Position numbers and translations under genes: made by a program. The notes under the pieces were generated by a model. It ran no database searches, was not told the origin of the DNA, and worked only from the letters and a program-made list of their open reading frames with translations. Of a DNA stretch of 64,000 bases, positions 46,614-56,183 are shown one piece after another; positions within the stretch are counted from its first letter, which is position 1; every line of letters begins with the position of its first letter. The stretch is from Methylomicrobium sp. wino1 (GTDB lineage Bacteria; Pseudomonadota; Gammaproteobacteria; Methylococcales; Methylomonadaceae), in contig NZ_CP024202.1 of NCBI RefSeq assembly GCF_003932755.1, positions 3,906,001 through 3,970,000 on the forward strand, given 5' to 3'.

Positions 46614-47837
46614 ATGCCAACCCCGCCCCCAAAACGCATTCTCTACGTAGAAAACGGCATCGGCTACGGCGGCGCTATCATTTGTCTTCGTCATCTGGTT
46701 CGAAATCTCGATCGTCAACGATATATTCCGATGGTCGTCACAGGCAGAACCGGCCCGCATTACAAAGAAATCGCCCAAGAAGCGGAATGGAAACATATAC
46801 CCGACAGACATATCGACATCGTCGGCGCGCATCGAAACTTAGACCCCGCAACATGGCCCGATAAAATCCCCGGTTTACGCTTCGTCATCAATCAAATACT
46901 CGCCAGAACGGACGATACCGCGAACTTCCTGCCTTTTTTCGTTCGATTGCTGTGGACCGCGAAAAACTTTAAAGCCGATTTAATTCATGCCAACAACGAA
47001 CCTCTTTGTAACCGAGCTGCCCTACTCGTTGGTAAAATCTTAAACATACCCACCGTCTGCCACGTTCGCGGCGATCAAAAAGGCTCTCGATTGATGGAAT
47101 GGGCCTACAGCCTTCCCGACCGATTGATATCGGTATCGCACTGGGTCGCCAAAAGCGTGCGGGAAAAACTACAAATTCCCGAAGAACAAATCGACGTCAT
47201 CTACGACGGCATAGAATTGGAAAAACTGGACATCGAAGCCGACGGCAGTGCATTCAGAAAAGACCACGACATTACGGAAAACGATTTTGCCGTCGGCCTG
47301 ATCGGATTGTTAATACCCTGGAAAGGCCAAGAAATGTTTCTCGATGCCGCCAAACTATTAACAGAAAAAATACCCCATTTAAAAATGCTTATCATCGGCG
47401 GCACTCCGGATGAATGCCAAGCTTATGAAGCCGCGCTCCGGCAACGAGTCATCGATGAACAACTCGACGACATCGTCGTATTTACCGGCCATGTCGCAAA
47501 AATGGAACCCGTCTACAACGGCCTCGACGTCATCGTATCGGCCTCGACCAGCCCCGAACCCCTCGGAACGGTCGTAATCGAAGCATTGGCAATGGGCAGA
47601 CCGTTAATAGGCCCTAATCACGGCGGCGCCGCGGAAATGATGGAACATAACAAAACCGGCCTGCTATTCACGCCGAAAGATGCCGCATCACTCGCCGAAC
47701 AAATCGAAAGATATTACAAAGACAGTGAGTTGCGAACAGCGCTAGGGAAAAACGCCCGGCAACATGCCTTGAAAACCTTTGCTGTTGAAACGCATGCCGA
47801 AAAAGTGCAAGCGGTCTACGACAAGCTGTTGAACTAG
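46614..47837 (+). CDS. GT4 family glycosyltransferase
   Basis: 407 residues. ILYVENGIGYGGAIICLRHL at the N-terminus, IHANNEPLCNRAALLVG, CHVRGDQKG, VIYDGIELEKL, VGLIGLLIPWKGQEMFL and STSPEPLGTVVIEALAMGRP (EX7E) make a full GT-B enzyme. It returns to the polysaccharide theme after the toxin-antitoxin pair and is followed 10 bp later by the nuclease-like pseudogene. Confidence 0.91.
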   Translation: MPTPPPKRILYVENGIGYGGAIICLRHLVRNLDRQRYIPMVVTGRTGPHYKEIAQEAEWKHIPDRHIDIVGAHRNLDPATWPDKIPGLRFVINQILARTDDTANFLPFFVRLLWTAKNFKADLIHANNEPLCNRAALLVGKILNIPTVCHVRGDQKGSRLMEWAYSLPDRLISVSHWVAKSVREKLQIPEEQIDVIYDGIELEKLDIEADGSAFRKDHDITENDFAVGLIGLLIPWKGQEMFLDAAKLLTEKIPHLKMLIIGGTPDECQAYEAALRQRVIDEQLDDIVVFTGHVAKMEPVYNGLDVIVSASTSPEPLGTVVIEALAMGRPLIGPNHGGAAEMMEHNKTGLLFTPKDAASLAEQIERYYKDSELRTALGKNARQHALKTFAVETHAEKVQAVYDKLLN

Positions 47838-47846
47838 CCTCGATCG

Positions 47847-48709
47847 ATGAAAACCGACAGTCTCTTTTACAGGCTTTTCCAAAACGCACCAGAATTGCTA
47901 CTGGAACTCGCCGGACTGGACTTCCGCAACGAACCGGACTACAGCTTTCGCTCCGAAGAAATCAAACAAACCGCGTTTCGACTGGACGGGATCATGATAC
48001 CGCCTACCAATCAATATGATTTACCGGTCATTTTCGTAGAAGTACAATTTCAACCCGATCCCCAATTTTATAGCCGTTTCTTCTGCGAAATATTTTTCTA
48101 TCTTCATCAAAACCAACCTATCCATTCCTGGTTAGCGGTAGTCATCTATCCGTCTCGTAAAATCGAAACTGACGGCAATTTACATTATTCCGATTTATTG
48201 AATAGCGACCGGATTAAAAGAATCTACTTAGAGGATTTTACCGACCCGCCCGAAGATAAAATCGGTCTGCAATTGATTCGACTGATTATTGTCGAAGAAC
48301 CGCAAGCAATAAATACAGCGCAAAATTTACTCAGTCGTATTAAATCCAAAATGATCGACAAAAAGCGGCGTATTGGCTGGAATGGGTCGAAACCATCATG
48401 GTCTATAAACTACCGCGATTGAGCCGCGAGGAGATACAAGCAATGCTAGGTTATAACGATATCGAACTAAAACAAACCCGCTTTTATCAGGATGTTTATT
48501 CAGAAGGAAAGCTTGAAGGCAAACTAGAAGGAGAATCTACTATTATTCTCCGACTACTCAAACGACGATTCGGACCAATACCGAACGACGTTCAAAAACG
48601 CATCCAACAATTGCAAAATACACAACTCGAAACACTGGCAGACCAATTATGGGAAATAGACAACCTCGATAAACTACGGGAACGATTGGCACAAGTCGTC
48701 ACTGAATGA
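47847..48709 (+). pseudogene. DUF2887 / Rpn-type nuclease gene with a -1 frameshift
   Basis: The first 174 or so codons (MKTDSLFYRLFQNAPELLLE, then the IFVEVQFQ core with Asp/Glu/Gln typical of Rpn PD-(D/E)XK nucleases) are in one frame; the rest (LEWVETIMVYKLPRLSREEI, then KLEGKLEGESTII to 48709) is in the -1 frame. Intact relatives carry both parts in one protein. The shift can be placed at C AAA AAG (48359-48365), so either one A has been lost or -1 frameshifting occurs there. Likely a decaying or programmed-frameshift gene. Confidence 0.82.
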
Positions 48710-48726
48710 GATAGGGTTGCTGTCGC

Positions 48727-48836
48727 TCGTTCCCAAGCTCTTGGCTTGGGAACACAGTACGAGAAGCTCCAGCTTCTCGTAACCGGTAATCAAGAGCTTA
48801 CGTGAAGAGTTTCCCAAACCGGAGTTTGGAAAACAG
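48727..48836. repeat. REP-like hairpins of the RAYT type
   Basis: GTTCCCAAGCTCTTGGCTTGGG, shortened here to its stem CCCAAGC / GCTTGGG, then GAGAAGCTCCAGCTTCTC and TTTCCCAAACCGGAGTTTGG. Same general design as the hairpins flanking the RAYT gene. The remaining spacer to 48936 is AT-rich without a gene. Confidence 0.7.
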
Positions 48837-48936
48837 CAAAGAGGATCTGAATACTTACTTTTAAAACTCTCTTGGTCACTGATTTCTTTATGCTACCTTT
48901 AAACCAGACCGCCACATTTTTCTAATAATACTAACA

Positions 48937-50286
48937 ATGCATCCTTTCATTTCCCGGAATATCGTATACCCCCTTCAAGAAAAACTCTTGAACCGACCGA
49001 CTTTTTCCTATCTAAAAGAACTGGAAAAAACCCAATGGCTTTCCCGAGAAGAAATCGAAACATTACAACTCAAGAAACTACGAACGCTGCTGAAAATCGC
49101 CAATGAACATTCCCGTTGGCATTCAACTCGAATCCTCGAATCCGGCATCGATCTCGAAAACCTGACTTTTACCGAATTACAAAAACTCCCACCGATGTCC
49201 AAAACAGATGCTCAGCAGCATGGCGAACAAATGGCATGGCTTAATGTCCCGGGCGGCATATTCCGATACACGACGGGCGGTTCTAGCGGCCAACCGCTAA
49301 TTTTCCATTTCGGACGCTACCGTCAAGCTTCGGATGCCGCAGGACGTATCCGCGCAAGACGATGGTGGGGCGTCGATGTCGGCGATCCCGAAGTCTATTT
49401 ATGGGGAGCGCCTGTAGAACTCAACAAAACCGATAGAATAAAAACAACGCGAGATCGACTGTTGAATCAGCTTGTTTTGAATGCCTTTCAAATGTCGCCC
49501 GACATGATGTCGAATTATCTGACAGCCATACAAAAGTTCAAACCCAAATGCATTTACGGCTACGCCAGCAGTGTTGCTCTTCTAGCAAGATTTGCCAAAG
49601 AAACCGACCGAAATATAGAATTGCCCGAATTGAAAGTGGTTTGCACCACCGGAGAACCTCTTTATGCGGAACAACGCCAGTTAATTTCGGAGATTTTTAA
49701 GGTACCCGTCGCCAACGAATTCGGCAGCCGCGACATCGGCTTCACTGCGCACGAAAACCGACATCATCAAATGCTGCAAATGAGCGAAAGCATCATTATC
49801 GAAATACTCGATCCTCAAGGCAAACCGGTAAAACCCGGAGAAACCGGCGAAGCGGTCATGACCGGCTTGTGCTCGGAAGCCCAACCTTTCATCCGCTACC
49901 GCACCGGCGACATAATGAAATTATCCGAAGAAACGGATAAAGACGGTCGCGGGCTGCATGTGATCGAAGAAATTACCGGACGCAGCACCGACTTTTTAGT
50001 CCATCGGAACGGCTCGATCGTGCATGCCCTCGCAGCAATTTATGTACTTCGCGAAACGCCGGGCGTCGAACAATTCAAAATCATTCAGCATGACATCGAC
50101 CGATTTGAAATTCAGATCGTGGCCAATCCTATGTGGACCGATCAAGCGAAAACCAGCATCGATCAAAAATTTAAATCCCGTTTCGGCGAAACATGCAGCA
50201 TCGAAATTAACATGGTGGAAGATATTCCGCCGGAAGCATCGGGAAAAATTAGACAAGTCGTCTCAAAAGTTCATACCGGTTTTTAA
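48937..50286 (+). CDS. PaaK/CapK-like adenylate-forming enzyme
   Basis: 449 residues of the phenylacetate-CoA ligase/CapK group. TTGGSSGQPLIFHF is the ATP-binding P-loop-like motif, VVCTTGEPL and NEFGSRDIGFTAHE the central motifs, and IRYRTGD the hinge. CapK-like members are common in capsule and exosortase-linked EPS loci, where they probably activate a carboxylic acid for transfer to a sugar or amino group; substrate unknown. No good Shine-Dalgarno before the ATG. Confidence 0.88.
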   Translation: MHPFISRNIVYPLQEKLLNRPTFSYLKELEKTQWLSREEIETLQLKKLRTLLKIANEHSRWHSTRILESGIDLENLTFTELQKLPPMSKTDAQQHGEQMAWLNVPGGIFRYTTGGSSGQPLIFHFGRYRQASDAAGRIRARRWWGVDVGDPEVYLWGAPVELNKTDRIKTTRDRLLNQLVLNAFQMSPDMMSNYLTAIQKFKPKCIYGYASSVALLARFAKETDRNIELPELKVVCTTGEPLYAEQRQLISEIFKVPVANEFGSRDIGFTAHENRHHQMLQMSESIIIEILDPQGKPVKPGETGEAVMTGLCSEAQPFIRYRTGDIMKLSEETDKDGRGLHVIEEITGRSTDFLVHRNGSIVHALAAIYVLRETPGVEQFKIIQHDIDRFEIQIVANPMWTDQAKTSIDQKFKSRFGETCSIEINMVEDIPPEASGKIRQVVSKVHTGF

Positions 50287-50377
50287 TTTAGTACTAAAAT
50301 GAAAACACATTATTAAGACGACCGTTGTCCAATTTGCTATAAAGACGTTGCACCTACAACAAATTTCAACAACTACT

Positions 50378-50408
50378 TGTGGGAGCGATCCCCAGATCGC
50401 GACTTTAG
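50378..50408. repeat. GGGAGCGATCCCCAGATCGCGA hairpin
   Basis: TGTGGGAGCGATCCCCAGAT followed by CGCGACTT; same half-element as 45647-45681. Confidence 0.7.
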
Positions 50409-50460
50409 ACTGACCGTTATATTTATAAGTAAAGTATCACTGCCAATAGGAAATTAGTAA

Positions 50461-50601
50461 CTATTCAGTCCCCTGGCAATTATCGTTCCCACGCTCTGCG
50501 TGGAAACGCCTGAGTACCGCTCCAGCGGTACGAGACGCTAGAGCATCTCGGTCTTCGTTCCCACGCCGGAGCGTGGGAACGATAGGGGATGTGAATAATT
50601 A
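50461..50601. repeat. ~140-bp TIR hairpin element, full-length copy
   Basis: Ends CTATTCAGTCCCC and GGATGTGAATAATTA. Interior hairpins: CGTTCCCACGCTCTGCGTGG, ACCGCTCCAGCGGT, GAGACGCTAGAGCATCTC and GTTCCCACGCCGGAGCGTGG. Relatives at 3671-3739 (deleted) and 44790-44931 (inverted). Confidence 0.88.
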
Positions 50602-50610
50602 CAGAAATTA

Positions 50611-50716
50611 ACCCCGTTATTCCGCCAGGGAGTGGCGGAATCCAGCGCCGAGGATGGCAAGCATGGAATACATCCATGTAATCCGGATATCGGCAATCCA
50701 TGCCGGCATGACAACT
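50611..50716. repeat. TTCCGCCAGGGA-type repeat, longer copy
   Basis: ATTCCGCCAGGGAGTGGCGG followed by AATCCAGCGCCGAGGATGG, ending with GGCATGACAACTT. It directly abuts the ~140-bp element, and the two together fill most of the spacer 50287-50782, which holds no gene. Confidence 0.72.
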
Positions 50717-50782
50717 TAACTTAATGGCAGTGAAGTAAAGTGTGGAAACAACTGTTCAATTTGAAAAAATAATAAGAAAGCG

Positions 50783-51985
50783 ATGGCAAATACACTCCAA
50801 AAACTGATCGCCCTACCCTTTAGATACAAACCTTGGCGTCCGAAGCATTTCAGCATCATTGCCGACGACCTGAAAGGTTTAAGCAAACAGCCGGTCAACT
50901 CTGACGAAGTTCATCTTAAAGCCGCAATCGATTGGTTATGCAGAGCTCAAGATCAACGCACTGGACAGCCGGACCAAGGCGGCGTCTCGGCGGGTTGGAG
51001 TTTCGAAGACGGCTGGCTGCCCAGTTATCCGGAAACCAGCGGCTATATCGTCGAAACGTTTCTGGCTGCCGAAAAAATCCTAAAACAACCGGAACTCGCC
51101 CAACGTGCTCATCGCATCATAGACTGGGAACTCTCGATTCAAAACCCGGACGGCTCGTTTCCGGGCCATTTCGGCGAATCCGGCAGCAAACCGGTTATCT
51201 TCAACACCGGGCAAATCATGCACGGCATGCTTGCCGGATACCTTAATTTCCAGCGCAACGAATGCCTCGAATCGGCCGTCAACGCCGGCCGGTGGATGAA
51301 ATCGAAACAAGACGACGACGGTTGCTGGAGACAATCGGTCCATAACGATACGCCGCATACCTACAACACCCGAGCGGCATGGGCTTTACTGAGAACAGGC
51401 CTGATTGCCAACGAAAAGGCTTTAGTTGACGCGGCGGAAAAAAATATCCGCTGGGCGCTTACCCGGCAAACATCATCCGGTTGGTTTAAAACGAACGCAT
51501 TTACGGCCGACGGCCTACCATTTACGCACAACATCGCTTATGCTATTCGCGGCATTATGGAAAGTGGGTTACTGCTAGAGAACCAAGAAATGCTCGACGC
51601 CGCGATTAATGCCGCAAAAGCGCAATCCGCTCAACAACGGCAAGACGGTTGGTTAGCAGGACGCTATGCCGATAACTGGCAGCCGCAAGCCAATTATTGC
51701 TGCCTGACCGGCCTCGCTCAAATGAGCATTATTTGGCTAAGACTATCCCAGGCTTGCGGGCTCAAAGAGTTGGAACAAAACGCCGATTCGGGTATTAAGT
51801 TTATTAAATCCAACCAGCGCATCACCGGAAATAAGGATCACCGAGACGGCGCGATAGCCGGCTCCGCGCCGATTTGGGGACGCTATTCCATGTTCGAATA
51901 TCCCAACTGGGCCGCCAAATTCTTTGCGGATGCACTTATGACACGAATCTCGGGCGAACCGATTCCCGAAACGGCCAGGAGCTAA
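50783..51985 (+). CDS. Alpha/alpha-toroid (squalene cyclase/terpenoid cyclase-like fold) protein
   Basis: 400 residues, no signal peptide. Repeating helical pairs with QNPDGSFPG, QDDDGCWRQS, TSSGWFKTNAF and QDGWLAGRYADNWQP, each a G-x-W/F-type QW-like turn, predict an alpha/alpha barrel as in terpenoid cyclases, prenyltransferase beta subunits or unsaturated glycoside hydrolases. Similar proteins occur in bacterial glycan clusters without assigned activity. The formyltransferase starts 4 bp after its stop, so they are co-transcribed. I cannot name a reaction. Confidence 0.72.
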   Translation: MANTLQKLIALPFRYKPWRPKHFSIIADDLKGLSKQPVNSDEVHLKAAIDWLCRAQDQRTGQPDQGGVSAGWSFEDGWLPSYPETSGYIVETFLAAEKILKQPELAQRAHRIIDWELSIQNPDGSFPGHFGESGSKPVIFNTGQIMHGMLAGYLNFQRNECLESAVNAGRWMKSKQDDDGCWRQSVHNDTPHTYNTRAAWALLRTGLIANEKALVDAAEKNIRWALTRQTSSGWFKTNAFTADGLPFTHNIAYAIRGIMESGLLLENQEMLDAAINAAKAQSAQQRQDGWLAGRYADNWQPQANYCCLTGLAQMSIIWLRLSQACGLKELEQNADSGIKFIKSNQRITGNKDHRDGAIAGSAPIWGRYSMFEYPNWAAKFFADALMTRISGEPIPETARS

Positions 51986-51989
51986 AGAA

Positions 51990-52802
51990 ATGTCCAATCT
52001 TTCAGTGATCATCTTATGCGGACAATCGCCAAGACACATTTACTTTGCAAACGAACTTTGCCGCCATTGCCAACCGAAGGCGATCATTCAAGAATCGGGC
52101 AGCCATCAATTTGTCGGAAAAATATTCAAACTGCTCAAAGACCCTAAAAAACTATGGCAGAAAATCTCGCGCTGGCTTCGCGACCGAAAGCGGTATAGAG
52201 GCAATCCGGAAGCCAAATACTATTTCGGCGAAAATGAGCCTAAACTTGACCGACCGGAATTGCGTATCGAAGTCCCTTACATCAATGACGAACAAGTCCT
52301 ATCCATCGTCGACCAACATCAACCCGATGTGATCGCGGTATTCGGTACTTCATTGATCAAAGGACCGTTATTAGAAAAAGGAAGGCTTGGCATTATCAAC
52401 CTTCACGGCGGACTTTCTCCCGAATACCGGGGCGCCGACTGCACATTCTGGGCGCTTTACAACCAGGAACCGGATAAAGTCGGCTGCACGATCCATTACA
52501 TCAACGCCGGCATCGATACCGGCAATTTGATTGCCCACGTTAGCCCCGAAGTCAAAGAAACCGATACCGAACTCGAGCTGTTCTGGCGAGCGGTAAAAAG
52601 CAGCACTCAGGCATTTTGCGAACTTTTCGACAGATTGGAAAGCGGCGAGAAATTTGGAACCATTCAAGAAAGTAAAGGCAAGCTTTATCAAGTCAAAGAC
52701 AGACAAGCGGGCCATGAACGTCACTTGGAACAATTATTTACAAATGGATTATTGAAAAACATAGACCTAAAAGAACGAGTCACTTGGTTTAAAAATGAAT
52801 GA
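51990..52802 (+). CDS. Formyltransferase family protein (sugar-modifying candidate)
   Basis: 270 residues with AGGAG eight bases before the ATG. INLHGGLSPEYRGADCTFWA corresponds to the formyltransferase catalytic region: N137 and H139, with D176 in HYINAGIDTGN. The N-terminal half is divergent from methionyl-tRNA formyltransferase, and there is no C-terminal OB domain, so a role in N-formylation of an amino sugar is more likely than fMet-tRNA synthesis. The following 90 bases mark the start of the AT-rich stretch. Confidence 0.85.
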   Translation: MSNLSVIILCGQSPRHIYFANELCRHCQPKAIIQESGSHQFVGKIFKLLKDPKKLWQKISRWLRDRKRYRGNPEAKYYFGENEPKLDRPELRIEVPYINDEQVLSIVDQHQPDVIAVFGTSLIKGPLLEKGRLGIINLHGGLSPEYRGADCTFWALYNQEPDKVGCTIHYINAGIDTGNLIAHVSPEVKETDTELELFWRAVKSSTQAFCELFDRLESGEKFGTIQESKGKLYQVKDRQAGHERHLEQLFTNGLLKNIDLKERVTWFKNE

Positions 52803-52896
52803 ATGGATATTAATAAACGATCCTTATTTCAAATTGATATCGATTAATAAGCCAATGATAAAACCAGAACAGATAAAACATAAATAAATAATACCC

Positions 52897-53634
52897 ATGA
52901 ATATATACAAAGATGGATTTTATGAAAATAGGCATCAAATTACATTGTATGCAGCTGAAACTATACTGTCTCATGTCCATAACTTGTTACCTAATTTCAA
53001 TTCAGCGATTGACCTGGGATGCGGTGTAGGTACATGGCTATATGTTATGAAGCAAAAAGGAGCATCGAAGGTTTGCGGTGTCGATGGAAGTTGGGTTAAC
53101 AGAGACTACTTACAAATTTCCGAAAATGAATTTATAGAACACGATTTAAGTAAAAATATCAACATAAAAATACCTAGTACATTCGACTTAGCAATTTCTC
53201 TTGAAGTAGCGGAACATTTACCTGAAAAATCTGCTCATGACTTTGTTAACTTACTAACTAACTTATCGGATTTCGTGTTATTTTCAGCTGCTATACCTTA
53301 TCAAGGTGGATTAGGGCACGTAAACGAGCAATGGCCGAGTTATTGGATTTCATTTTTTGAAAATTATGGATATATAGGACTAGACATAATTCGGAAAAAT
53401 GTTTGGGATGATCAAAATATCCCACTACACTATCGACAAAATACTCTTCTTTATGTAAAGAAAGAAAGAATCAAAGACCTCAATTTAAAAAAACAAATCA
53501 ACGACCATATACCACCAGAAGCATATCTTATTTATTTAAATAAACTAATTAAGCCCGGAATAAAACAGTCCTATATTAACTTAATTTCTGCTATTAAAAG
53601 ACGCACTAAAGAAACATTCTACAAAAATGAATAG
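52897..53634 (+). CDS. Class I SAM-dependent methyltransferase
   Basis: 245 residues. AIDLGCGVGTWLYVM is the SAM-binding motif I, VCGVDGSW motif II and FDLAISLEVAEHLPEKSA motif post II; the rest is family-typical. A C-terminal helical, Lys-rich tail follows. Probably methylates a sugar during polymer synthesis or chain capping, given the locus. AT-rich codon use. Confidence 0.86.
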   Translation: MNIYKDGFYENRHQITLYAAETILSHVHNLLPNFNSAIDLGCGVGTWLYVMKQKGASKVCGVDGSWVNRDYLQISENEFIEHDLSKNINIKIPSTFDLAISLEVAEHLPEKSAHDFVNLLTNLSDFVLFSAAIPYQGGLGHVNEQWPSYWISFFENYGYIGLDIIRKNVWDDQNIPLHYRQNTLLYVKKERIKDLNLKKQINDHIPPEAYLIYLNKLIKPGIKQSYINLISAIKRRTKETFYKNE

Positions 53635-53747
53635 CATTAAATATTTCTAATAATAGAGAAAATAATTTACTTAACGTATCCAACAACTATTATTTAATAT
53701 AAAAATGCCATATTATTATATACTTTTAATTAGAAAACGGATCAACT

Positions 53748-54716
53748 ATGTTTAATAATTTTATTCCTTGGAGCCTGAGAGGCATTGATCCATTTCTCAG
53801 TACATATGGCGACTATATTCTGTTTCGGTCAATTCAAAATACACCAGCTATTACGGTAAATCCAAACGCATCGACTAGCATTCATACAATTGTCCCGCAT
53901 CGCTATTTGAATGCATTTTTATTGGCAATCAAGTCTTTCCTAAGATTCTATTCAGATGTCGCAGTTTATGTCCATGATGACGGATCACTAACTCCTAAAG
54001 ATATCGAAATTATAGAACAACATATCGATCAAGTTGTAATCCTAAAAAGAGATAAAGCAGACGCATATTTTGATGAAAAAATGAACGATCCATTTTTATC
54101 AAAAGTCAGAAACAGTTATACAAGTTATTTAAAACTCTTTGACCCTGCATTTCGAAGTAAAAGCGATCGGATTATTCTTTTAGACACGGATACATTGTTC
54201 CTTAAACGACCTGATTTCATTATTGATTGGGCTAAAAATGGCGGAAAACCTTGGTATCATTTAGCTCCTAAAGGAAACATGAGAGCAGTTAAAAATATAA
54301 ATAAAACCCAAGCCACTGGTTCAGAACATATACAGACATTAATAATTCAGCAATTAGATAATATTAATCATGAATTATCTAAAAACTATAGAATACGGCA
54401 AGGTTTTTGTGCAGGATTTATTGGCTATAATTCTACTGATATAAACTTCGAAGAGTTAAAAAAACTTTTAGAAAATTTGCATAGAAAATTTTCTGATAAA
54501 ATTTATAAATGGGGCTCGGAACAAACAATTCATGGACTCATCCTCTGCGGAAATGACGCAGAACCTTTAGCAATTGATAATTATTTTGTATTTACACAAA
54601 ATAATGCCCACTTAGCGGAACAGGCAACCTTTTTACATTTTGTAGGGGAAAATAGATTCCACAAGTTAATTTATCCGAATCTCGCAAGAAAGGTTATAAA
54701 TTCTCTAGCGAGCTAG
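53748..54716 (+). CDS. GT-A type glycosyltransferase-like protein
   Basis: 322 residues. The DxD motif is in DRIILLDTDTLFLKRPDF, and RQGFCAGFIGYNS with a later LHFVGENRFHK recalls GT8-like or related galactosyltransferase folds. N-terminal FNNFIPWSLRGIDPF is not membrane-spanning. Family number uncertain. AT-rich composition as its neighbours. Confidence 0.72.
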   Translation: MFNNFIPWSLRGIDPFLSTYGDYILFRSIQNTPAITVNPNASTSIHTIVPHRYLNAFLLAIKSFLRFYSDVAVYVHDDGSLTPKDIEIIEQHIDQVVILKRDKADAYFDEKMNDPFLSKVRNSYTSYLKLFDPAFRSKSDRIILLDTDTLFLKRPDFIIDWAKNGGKPWYHLAPKGNMRAVKNINKTQATGSEHIQTLIIQQLDNINHELSKNYRIRQGFCAGFIGYNSTDINFEELKKLLENLHRKFSDKIYKWGSEQTIHGLILCGNDAEPLAIDNYFVFTQNNAHLAEQATFLHFVGENRFHKLIYPNLARKVINSLAS

Positions 54717-54781
54717 CACAGATAGTTACAGTTTAGCATTATTATATTTATTAAATTTCATTTAGTTGTAGAGGTAAAATA

Positions 54782-55507
54782 ATGGGGCACATAGATTGCT
54801 TTTCTTTCGGTGAAAGACAACTCAACCGAGATTTAATAGAACAAAAAGATATTGTTGAAGTTGGAGCTAGCGCTGATGGTGGCTCAATGAGACCGTACTG
54901 TTTATCACTCAACCCAAAATCGTATATAGGTGTTGATATTCAAGAAGCTCCTGGGGTAGATTTAATATGCGACGCACTAGATCTTTTAGATAAACTGGGC
55001 CCCGAAAGTTGCGATGTCGTTATAGCAACTGAATTAATGGAGCACATCAGGGATTGGAGAAAATTAATCCATGTATTCAAAAATTTACTTCGTGAAGAAG
55101 GAGTGGTTGTTATAACAACACGATCGCTAGGCTTTCCTTTCCATTATGCGCCGTTCGATTTTTGGAGATATGAAGTGTCAGACATGGAAGAGATATTCAG
55201 AGATTTTGAAATTATGTGTATTGAAAAAGACACTCGGGTCATAAATAATAAAATAACACCAGGTGTTTTTGTCTCAGCTAAAAAACCGAAAACATTTATT
55301 GAAAATAATCTAGATAACTTGCACCTTTATTCGATAATAAAAAAAGCCCGTGTAGCCAATATAAATAATATTGATATTATCAGTTTCGAATTATTTGACT
55401 TAGGTAAAAATTATTTTTTTAAGCATAATTTCCTACCTTTTATAATTCGTGAAACGCTTTCCAAGCATATAATCCGCCCTTTGAGAAATCGAAAAGCAAA
55501 ACATTAA
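54782..55507 (+). CDS. Class I SAM-dependent methyltransferase
   Basis: 241 residues, AGAGG upstream. IVEVGASADGGSMRP, YIGVDIQEAPGVDLICDA and CDVVIATELMEHIRDWRK are motifs I, II and the acidic loop. VVVITTRSLGFPFHYAPFDF follows, typical of glycan O-methyltransferases of the Methyltransf_11/23 type. AT-rich. Confidence 0.86.
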   Translation: MGHIDCFSFGERQLNRDLIEQKDIVEVGASADGGSMRPYCLSLNPKSYIGVDIQEAPGVDLICDALDLLDKLGPESCDVVIATELMEHIRDWRKLIHVFKNLLREEGVVVITTRSLGFPFHYAPFDFWRYEVSDMEEIFRDFEIMCIEKDTRVINNKITPGVFVSAKKPKTFIENNLDNLHLYSIIKKARVANINNIDIISFELFDLGKNYFFKHNFLPFIIRETLSKHIIRPLRNRKAKH

Positions 55508-55595
55508 TAAAAAGCTTGCTATATACTTTCCAAGGATTCAAGCGCTATAACTTAGAATTAATTATCTTAATCACTACCTTAATAGCATTTTGATT

Positions 55596-56183
55596 ATGAC
55601 TTTTTTTATAAAAAACTATTATACTTTATTTTTTTTCTATTTATTTTCGATTTCCGGCGCATACGGTAAAATTACTGATCCTACCGAAGCCCAACTAAAA
55701 ATAATTCCTCCATATTGTCAGGCACAATTGACAAGAGATCCAGTCCAGAGAGAAAAATGGAAAAAAAAACTTGGAAAAGGTTACACTTGGATCAATCATT
55801 ATTGCTCAGGTCTCGTCCAGCAAATGAATTGTGTAAAAATAATCTCTAAGCAAAAAAGGAATTCTTGCTTAAAGGAAACATTAAGCACTTATGAATATGT
55901 TTTCGATAATGCACCTAGAGATTTTGCATTAAATCCAAAACTATATTACGAACGCGGCAAAATATATTCAGAATTAGGAAAAACTAAATTAGCCGAAATG
56001 GACTTCATAAAAAGTATAAATTTAAAGCCTAACACAAGCTCACCTTATATAGAGCTAAGCAAAATATATAAAAGTCTTAACAAAATAAATGATGCTATTG
56101 CGATACTTCAAAAAGGTATCAAAATGTCACCCAACTCACAAAAATTAAAGAATCAACTTACAAAACTAAAAGACGCAAATTAA
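55596..56183 (+). CDS. Exported TPR protein
   Basis: 195 residues from the ATG at 55596. Signal peptide (FFFYLFSISGAYG), then a Cys-containing segment with four cysteines and two to three TPR units (KLYYERGKIYSELGKTKLAE, then SPYIELSKIYKSLNKINDAI). Likely periplasmic adaptor; no specific partner recognised. AT-rich. Confidence 0.75.
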   Translation: MTFFIKNYYTLFFFYLFSISGAYGKITDPTEAQLKIIPPYCQAQLTRDPVQREKWKKKLGKGYTWINHYCSGLVQQMNCVKIISKQKRNSCLKETLSTYEYVFDNAPRDFALNPKLYYERGKIYSELGKTKLAEMDFIKSINLKPNTSSPYIELSKIYKSLNKINDAIAILQKGIKMSPNSQKLKNQLTKLKDAN

